A stretch of DNA of 64,000 bases from Begonia masoniana (lineage: Eukaryota; Streptophyta; Magnoliopsida; Cucurbitales; Begoniaceae), in the NCBI GenBank assembly GCA_022432975.1, contig CM039509.1, positions 24,025,432 to 24,089,431 on the forward strand. The letters run 5' to 3'. Below, in pieces: positions 58,191 through 64,000 of this stretch; position 1 is the first letter of the stretch; each line of letters opens with the position of its first letter. A program made the translations under genes and the position numbers. The notes below the pieces were generated by a model, which searched no databases, had not been told where the DNA came from, and was given only the letters and a program-made list of their open reading frames with translations.

Positions 58191-59342
58191 AAGTGCTCAT
58201 ATTTTTCATTTTTCTATTTTTGTCGTTGAGTCTGTTTGTGTGTTTATGTTCTATTTTATTGTCGTGTCTATTGTTCTGTTAATTGCTCAGAATTAACCCA
58301 TCATTTACATGAGCTATGAATCCTATCATTTAATGCAATTATTCGGATTGAATATTAAAGCTACTTATCTAAGATACTTGCTCCATAATAATGTATTCCG
58401 TGCTGTTCTGTTCTTATTATTTTGAATCTGTTTCTGTTTCAAGTATGAATCCATATCATTTTAAAAGAATGATTCTGTTTTTGTTCAAGTCTGTTTTTCA
58501 TTTTTCTTTTGTGATTTTTGAGTCATTATCTTAGTAGTTTCTCAAGTTTCATTTTCTGCAATCTGGTTTACAATCGGTTTTTGGTTTACCTCTAATATCC
58601 AATTTTTGCTGCTTCAAAACCAAGCTATTATCTGCTTATTGGCTTATCATTTTACAGCAAAATACAATCATTTTAAACTAGGCTTGAGTACAAAAGAATA
58701 GCATCTTATATAGTGTTATTAGTTGCTATTTATTCTGCTGAAGTTGGAAAATAATCAGGCTTTACTGCATGTTATATCAAACTGTGTTGCTGCTGTTTTT
58801 TTCCTATTCATCTTTACAGCAAATATCTTAACTTATCTAGACTTGAGCATTAAAGAATATTGTCTTAAAACTTGCCTTAACTTGCTGTCATTCTTGCTGC
58901 TAAGCTGTTGTTTATATTTGTTTTCTGGTTTGATTATCTAGGGTGTTCCCTTATGTTTAGCTTTATGTTTTGTTTGCTTTTCAGCGTGATGGCTTTGACT
59001 TTGAAGCATGAATCATAAACTTCATTAAAATCAAATTGATGCTTGATTCTGTTTATGTTCAAAACCATTTTTCTGGGTCTTTATGTGTTGTTGTTCTGTT
59101 TAGTCATCAACTTGTTGCAGCATCATTTGGAATATTGCCTTGACTGTTTTAGTGAGGATTAATCTATATCTTCTTGGTGATCATTTTGGTAATTTAGCTG
59201 TTTTTTTTTTTTTTGTGTTCAAATTGTTTGTCTGAAAGTGGAGTCTCCAAGGCCAAGAAATTGGTTTAAATCCAAGGAGCAATATTGTTTGCAATTGGTG
59301 TTTTTATTCTGTTGTTTTTAGGATAAGTCTTTGCTGTTTTCT
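58191..59342 (+). other. E6 untranslated leader
   Basis: About 1.15 kb, T-rich, between the primer-binding site and the gag ATG. I recognise no RNA motif, and the short frames are chance. Confidence 0.5.
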
Positions 59343-59520
59343 ATGACAATGTATAGGGAAAGTTCTTCTAAGTATTATCCAAGCCGTCCCAACTTTGGAC
59401 CTCAGCCTAGACATGAATATACATCCAAGTGTGAAGAACATTCAAGGGATGAAATGAGGATGAGGCATAGAGTTGATTACCGACCAAATCGTGAACCAAA
59501 TTTTGAACCTAAACTGAATC
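59343..59520 (+). pseudogene. E6 gag N-terminus, truncated
   Basis: ATG at 59343 opens MTMYRESSSKYYPSRPNFGP, a basic, Arg/Pro/Glu-rich stretch of about 60 codons, cut by LTR G at 59521. Its position after the leader is the main evidence. The family is not recognised. Confidence 0.5.
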
Positions 59521-60684
59521 TGTAATACCCGACAATTTCATCGCATAGATTTCCAAATATGTATAGTAATTATAGTCACAATTTGTTTGCCTAATATTGC
59601 ATGATTATTTTATCTATATGATTATTTTATTTATTTGATGATATTAATTAAAGTAAAGAAAATTAAAGTAAAGGTAAAAGAAATATTAAGAAAAGAACTT
59701 ATATGATGATGTTGAAAAGTCAAATTGTCAATTTGAAAAGGTGAGAACCACGTTGGAAACAAAATGAGAGAGTGAAGCTATACTTTTCTACCTTGGAGAG
59801 AAAGAAGAAGGAAAGGCTATTGTACTTGTTATTAAAAAATAATAATAATAAATAATAATAATAATTGGGGGGGGGGGGGGGGGTTTAGATAAGCTTGAGG
59901 GATATTTATCCCTTTTCTTCCTCTCCATCGATGACACCTCACACCCCCTTCGTTTAATGTTTTCTTTTAAGAGAACAAAATGAAGAATGGTCTTCATTTT
60001 GGTAACCCAACCCACGATGAAAACCTCTCTTTCTCCTCTCTAGCTTCTCTGCCACGGACTTCTCTCCTCCATCTTTCACAAAAATCCTCCTCCTTTCTAG
60101 TTCTCGAGATTTTCATGGTATGAGTTGACTTCCTTAATGGTTTACCAATTTAAGGGTTTAAATGTAATAGAAGTGGAGTTTAGTTGGATTTATTTGATGT
60201 TTTGATAAACCTTAGATGACTGCACAAAATTGAGCTTCTTTTTCACCTTTTTGATTTAATTGATGTTTAAATTGAATGTAGTGGTTAGTTGTGGAATAGA
60301 ATGAAGCAAAGACATCAATTTGGTTGAAAATGTTCAAGTTAGGGTTTTCAGGGTAGTTTTGGGTTTTTGTTTTACCGATGCAATCAATTGAGGGTTCTTG
60401 ATAATTAATCTTACCAAGTTAAATTAGACTTTTTAAGTGATCAATAGGCGTTGGAGTCAATGTATTTAAATAAGTATAGATTAAGTTATGATTTTTCAAA
60501 GTTATTCAATTTAATGAGTATAGTAGGAATTATATGATTTGAATTGATTCGGATACATTTTGATGTATATTGTTTAATTTAAATGTATAGGGTTACAAAT
60601 AAAAAGGGAAGTTAATTAATTGCCTAATCTTGTGGTCAGGACTCAAGGTAAGTGTATGTTTGCTTGTGTTTGGCCGATTGGTCT
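59521..60684 (+). mobile_element. LTR G, partial
   Basis: Starts TGTAATACCC directly in the E6 frame. Contains AAT-type repeats and a G17 run, a splice-like donor CAAG|GTAAGT (about 60647) and the GGCCGATTGGTCT block, where LTR E' interrupts it. The remainder lies outside the window. Confidence 0.75.
59836..59883. repeat. (AAT)n followed by a G17 tract
   Basis: Seventeen G on the plus strand at 59867-59883 beside an AAT run. Confidence 0.97.
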
Positions 60685-60919
60685 TGTAACGCCCCGAACC
60701 CACCCCGAGCTCGGAGCGATACGATCCAAACAAAACCCGCGTTTAAAATATCGTTTAAAACAATTTTTGTAGATTTTATGACTCGTTTTCGAGTTTTTCG
60801 AACCCTCGAAATTTATTGGAAAACGGGCCCAAAATACGTTTAAAATACGTCGGAAAATGTCGGGTCAAAATATTGTAGAAAAAGGGAGAAACTCAAAAAT
60901 TAAAAAAAAAATTGGTCCA

Positions 60920-61135
60920 AATGGGCGCTGGGCGCGCGAATTGGGCGCCGCGCCCGCCCCGCGCGCTGCGCGCCCACCTGCGCGCTGGGCGCGCCCTACG
61001 CGTGCCCAACCGCGTTCGGTCGCGTTTTGGGCCCGATCGATCGGGCCCGCTCGGGTTATTTTCACCAAAATTAACCCCGGACGCGATCGGTCGTGACCCA
61101 TGCCCGATCGGTCGGGCCGGCTCGGGTATTTTTTA
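60920..61135. repeat. GC-rich palindromic block of LTR E'
   Basis: GCGCGC, GGGCGCGCCC and CCCGATCGATCGGGCCCG-type palindromes, with a diverged duplication of CCCGATCGGTCGGGCCGGCT. Confidence 0.85.
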
Positions 61136-61914
61136 CCAAAAACGTCCCAAAACACCCCGTTTTGACTTTTCTTAACTTTCCCGACCTTTCTACACTTTTC
61201 TACGAGCCCGACACCTCCAAAAATCCCAAAATTTTTACCGTACACTCCCGACACATAAAACTTCAAATCCCGTAAATTTTGTGGAAAACCAACTTCAACC
61301 CGATAATAAATAAAAATAGCAAACATAACCCGACGTTAATTGTTTTAAAACCAAAACGAACGGCATAACGCCTAAATTTCTTTAAACCAAAAACCTGCAA
61401 ATCAAACCCGAAAATATACATATTTCAAATTCCCAAATACGACTGTCAATTTTCCACAATACCCCTGACTTGAAAACTTTAAAACTTGTTACGAAAACAC
61501 TTACCAATATACGTGCTAAATCTTCTTTCAAACCACATTTCTTACAAAACATCCACAAAAACTATCTATTCCATTCCCACAAAATACCCGAAGAAGGATA
61601 GTGATCTGGACGCCCCGACAAATAACCTGCACCGGCGAGCTCCGTACTCCTCCGACTGCGGCCTAATCCTCGGCGGTCTCATCAACCTCACCTGTCAAAT
61701 TACTCGTCACCTACACCACCGAACACAAAGCGTAAGCCTAATGCTTAGCAAGTAGGGAATAATGATATGCAAACACAAACAAAGTACGATGCACCCACAA
61801 CCCTTACACACAACCCTAATACATGCGATTTCTAACTCTCGGTTGTATGTATCGCGTTCTCACTACATTTAGCGTAAGCGTACCTCTCTCGTAGAATATC
61901 ATTCTACTCGAGAC

Positions 61915-62341
61915 ACATTTACGTACCTCTCGAGTAGCACCCGAGACACAGTTGCGTACCTCTCGAGTAGCACTCGAGACACAGTTGCGTGCCTCTCGAG
62001 TATAACCCGAGACACAGTTGCGTACCTCTCGAGTAGCACTCGAGACACAGTTGCGTACCTCTCGAGTAGCACTCGAGACACAGTTGCGTACCTCTCGAGT
62101 AGCACCCGAGACACAGTTGCTTACCTCTCGAGTAGCACCCGAGACACAGTTGCGTACCTCTCGAGTAGCACTCGAGACACAGTTGCGTACCTCTCGAGTA
62201 GCACCCGAGACACAGTTGTACCTCTCGAGTAGCACTCGAGACACAGTTGCGTACCTCTCGAGTAGCAGCCGAGACACAGTTGCGTACCTCTCGAGTAGCA
62301 CTCGAGACACAGTTGCGTACCTCTCGAGTAGCACCCGAGAC
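61915..62341. repeat. Minisatellite, 33-bp unit, about 13 copies
   Basis: The unit includes ACAGTTGCGTACCTCTCGAG and TAGCACTCGAGAC. CTCGAG...CTCGAG arms make each unit a small hairpin. Two neighbouring variants (CACTCGAG and CACCCGAG) are interspersed. The array is cut by F4 at 62342. Confidence 0.97.
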
Positions 62342-64000
62342 TGTAACACCCCTAATACCGTACCCGTATTTCCCGTATAATTTTTCATTTTATACTTTTT
62401 ACTTTTCTATGCTTTAAATAAAACTTAATGCGGAATCTAAACCGAAGTTGAAATCAGAATTTAAGTCGGAATTAAAACTGAACTTTAAAAGCATTTAAAA
62501 CAAAACCTTTAATAAATAATTAAAACTAAAACATTTAATAAAACTTAAATAAAACAATTAAAAGAAGGGAGGGCAGAATCGGAATTCTGCCCTCGTGAAT
62601 GGAGCAGCGCTCGGTCGCTGCAGCATGCAGCGACTGAGCGCTGCATGCGCTGCAGTGTGCAGCGACCAGTCGCTGCACCACTGCAGCGACTGATCGCTGC
62701 ATGCAGTGATCAACTGATCACTGCATGCAGCGATCGATCTCTGCACCAAGCAGAGATCGATCGCTGCACACAAAGTGCAGCGATCCCTTACAGAAATCGA
62801 TCGCTGCACACTGAGTGCAGCGATCCATGCCTTCTTTCCTTTTTTTTTTCTTCTATTCATTCATTCTGCCTTTCCTTTTTCTTCACTATTGCTCTCTGGA
62901 ATTCCAGAGAGCATACACTTAAAACACAAATCACAGGATCCGATTTCAGAGACTAACAACATATTCTTTTTACCAATTTTTCATCAATAACCTAATATAC
63001 TTATACTTATAACTTATGCTCAATGCTCAATCGACTGGCAGCGGACTTTGCGAAATCCAACTTCGTGGATAGCTCTAAAAACCGAGCTATCCGTATCAAC
63101 CTAAAAATAGTTCATAACACTTAATTTAAACCAAACAGTTCCAGAATTTCTATAACGTTTAAATAACTGTTTAAACCAAAACATTTTATAACATTCATCA
63201 AAGCAGTTTAAACCAAAACATTTTTACATACAATTACCAAAACGTTATCTAACCCCTATCCAGATCCAAACAACCTAAATATGTTCTATACAGTTTATCA
63301 TCAATCCAAAATATCACAAAGAACCCCCAAAACCTTTACATACACCCCCCACGGGTCAAAACGCACCTCGACTACCCAGCGCACTCCCACGAGCATCATC
63401 CAATAGCTGCTCCTACATAAGGGGGAGGAATATCATCCTCACCTGGGTCAACGTAACCTAGAACGTCACCTACACCATACAGACACATATGAGATATTGA
63501 AATCTCAGTAAGCTACGTAAATGCAGATGCGTGCGTGCGTATGCCATTCAGAAATGCAGATTTCAGATTCATATACAGATACAGATTCATTACATCGCAG
63601 ACAGATTGTTACCGAGATATCAGCCCTATAAATGGAAAGGATACATCCCGCGGTCGGACTACCACTTTCGATTTAGAGGGGGGGGGGGTACATGCTCACA
63701 AACCCTACAGCCATGCCTGAGCCCCATCTCGCGTAACCAGATACAGATTACGTAGATTAATTACAGATGTTTATTTCTTTTCTTAAAACGAGTGCAGAAA
63801 TTCGTTTTCATGACATTTGAAATACGTGATGCATGAACAGATATAGACAGAAAATAAACAATCAACATATATACCATCAAGACCAAAATAGAGTAACCTA
63901 TAAACAATTTAAACCTAACTACCCAACCGGAAGTGATTTAAAGCAAACAATTCCTTAGGGATCCTCGATACGACATCGAAGTATGGTGTAGACCGATTGG
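62342..64000 (-). mobile_element. LTR F4 (family F, reverse), cut by the window end
   Basis: Starts TGTAACACCCCTAATACCG after GAGAC. Contains the palindrome cluster (62575-62830), the hairpin GCTCTCTGGAATTCCAGAGAGC (about 62890-62911), an acceptor CACCTACACCATA near 63468, and at the edge the GGTGTAGACCGATTGG block. Whether it is solo cannot be seen. Confidence 0.9.
62575..62830. repeat. Palindrome cluster of F4
   Basis: Palindromes of the types GCAGCGATCGATCTCTGC, CTGCATGCAG and GCAGAGATCGATCGCTGC, different in sequence from those of F1-F3. Confidence 0.92.

Larger units (their letters stand above)
36875..59520 (+). mobile_element. E6: plus-strand LTR retrotransposon, 5' part, heavily interrupted
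   Basis: The 5' LTR can be read by joining 36875-37124, 38679-39117 and 57743-58174. It includes a TATA-like TGTATTTAAGCG (about 39000), ends CTAACA and is followed by a primer-binding site. The start (TGATATGCCCCGACCC) is approximate. The joins are supported by the TSDs TTATA and GAGTT around the two insertions. A leader of about 1.15 kb and a gag N-terminus follow, then LTR G interrupts. Confidence 0.75.
60685..62341 (-). mobile_element. LTR E' (family E, reverse), interrupted
   Basis: Starts TGTAACGCCCCGAACCCACC, matching the leader end of the family E LTR. Acceptor GGTGTAG|GTGA near 61708 and TTGCTAAGC near 61745 (sense minus). A GC-rich palindromic block lies at 60920-61130. F4 interrupts it in the intronic minisatellite. 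Confidence 0.85.

Noticed and set aside
57812..58296. Hydrophobic frame of about 150 codons with membrane-like stretches
   Set aside because: It spans the E6 LTR end and primer-binding site. The hydrophobicity comes from T-rich leader DNA.
61816..62388. A 190-residue repetitive frame (and shadows in other frames)
   Set aside because: It is the translation of the 33-bp minisatellite. All frames stay open because the unit length is a multiple of three.

Overview
The window is repeat-rich nuclear DNA of a flowering plant, probably a eudicot. I see no ordinary host gene, rRNA/tRNA gene, organelle sequence or bacterial feature. Almost every base can be assigned to LTR retrotransposons and their relics: Ty3/gypsy elements with a Tekay/Del-like gag-pol ending in a chromodomain, one older Ty3/gypsy element without a visible chromodomain, one Ty1/copia relic, one Cassandra TRIM (terminal-repeat retrotransposon in miniature with a 5S-rRNA-derived LTR), and several solo LTRs. 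Lineage names come from recalled motifs, not from a search. Element labels (E1-E7, families F, D, E, G) are mine.

Layout. 1-4045: gag relic and partial 5' LTR of a minus-strand element (family F). 4046-4478: unassigned. 4479-14024: E1, a nearly intact 9.5-kb gypsy element (minus strand, two LTRs of about 2.45 kb, one frameshift). 14025-22555: E2, a truncated relative whose 5' LTR holds solo LTR F1 (19279-21806, target-site duplication ACAAC). 22556-26452: 3' half of plus-strand E5, the host of E2. 26453-28530: copia relic holding Cassandra (27089-27909). 28852-33340: solo LTR of family E (TSD CACCT) holding solo LTR F2 (30542-33107). 33346-36874: E7, a decayed minus-strand pol. 36875-59520: E6, a plus-strand element whose LTR is split by a GC-rich foldback array (37125-38673, TSD TTATA) and by E4 (39118-57737, TSD GAGTT). 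E4 holds E3 (39550-48225) and solo LTR F3 (51745-54367, TSD CTAAC). 59521-64000: LTR G, containing LTR E', containing LTR F4, which runs off the window.

The most interesting signals lie in the LTRs rather than in proteins. (1) LTRs of most families carry what looks like a spliced 5' leader: AG|GTAAGT donors, a TTACTAAGC branch-like site and a TGTAG|GTGA acceptor. Three family F solo LTRs share a 45-nt internal exon. (2) The second intron holds a different tandem repeat in every lineage, and the leader-proximal end of the LTR holds a lineage-specific cluster of palindromes. (3) A tRNA-like (box A/box B) unit forms a tandem array of inverted pairs flanked by an integrase-type 5-bp TSD, and the same kind of unit replaces the U3 end of one LTR of E4 while the other LTR keeps a different U3. 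(4) Three element families share a collinear non-coding internal domain in place of pol, so they probably depend on E1-like elements for enzymes. (5) Unrelated elements, including Cassandra and the foldback units, share the terminus TGTAACRRCC, which suggests a common integrase.
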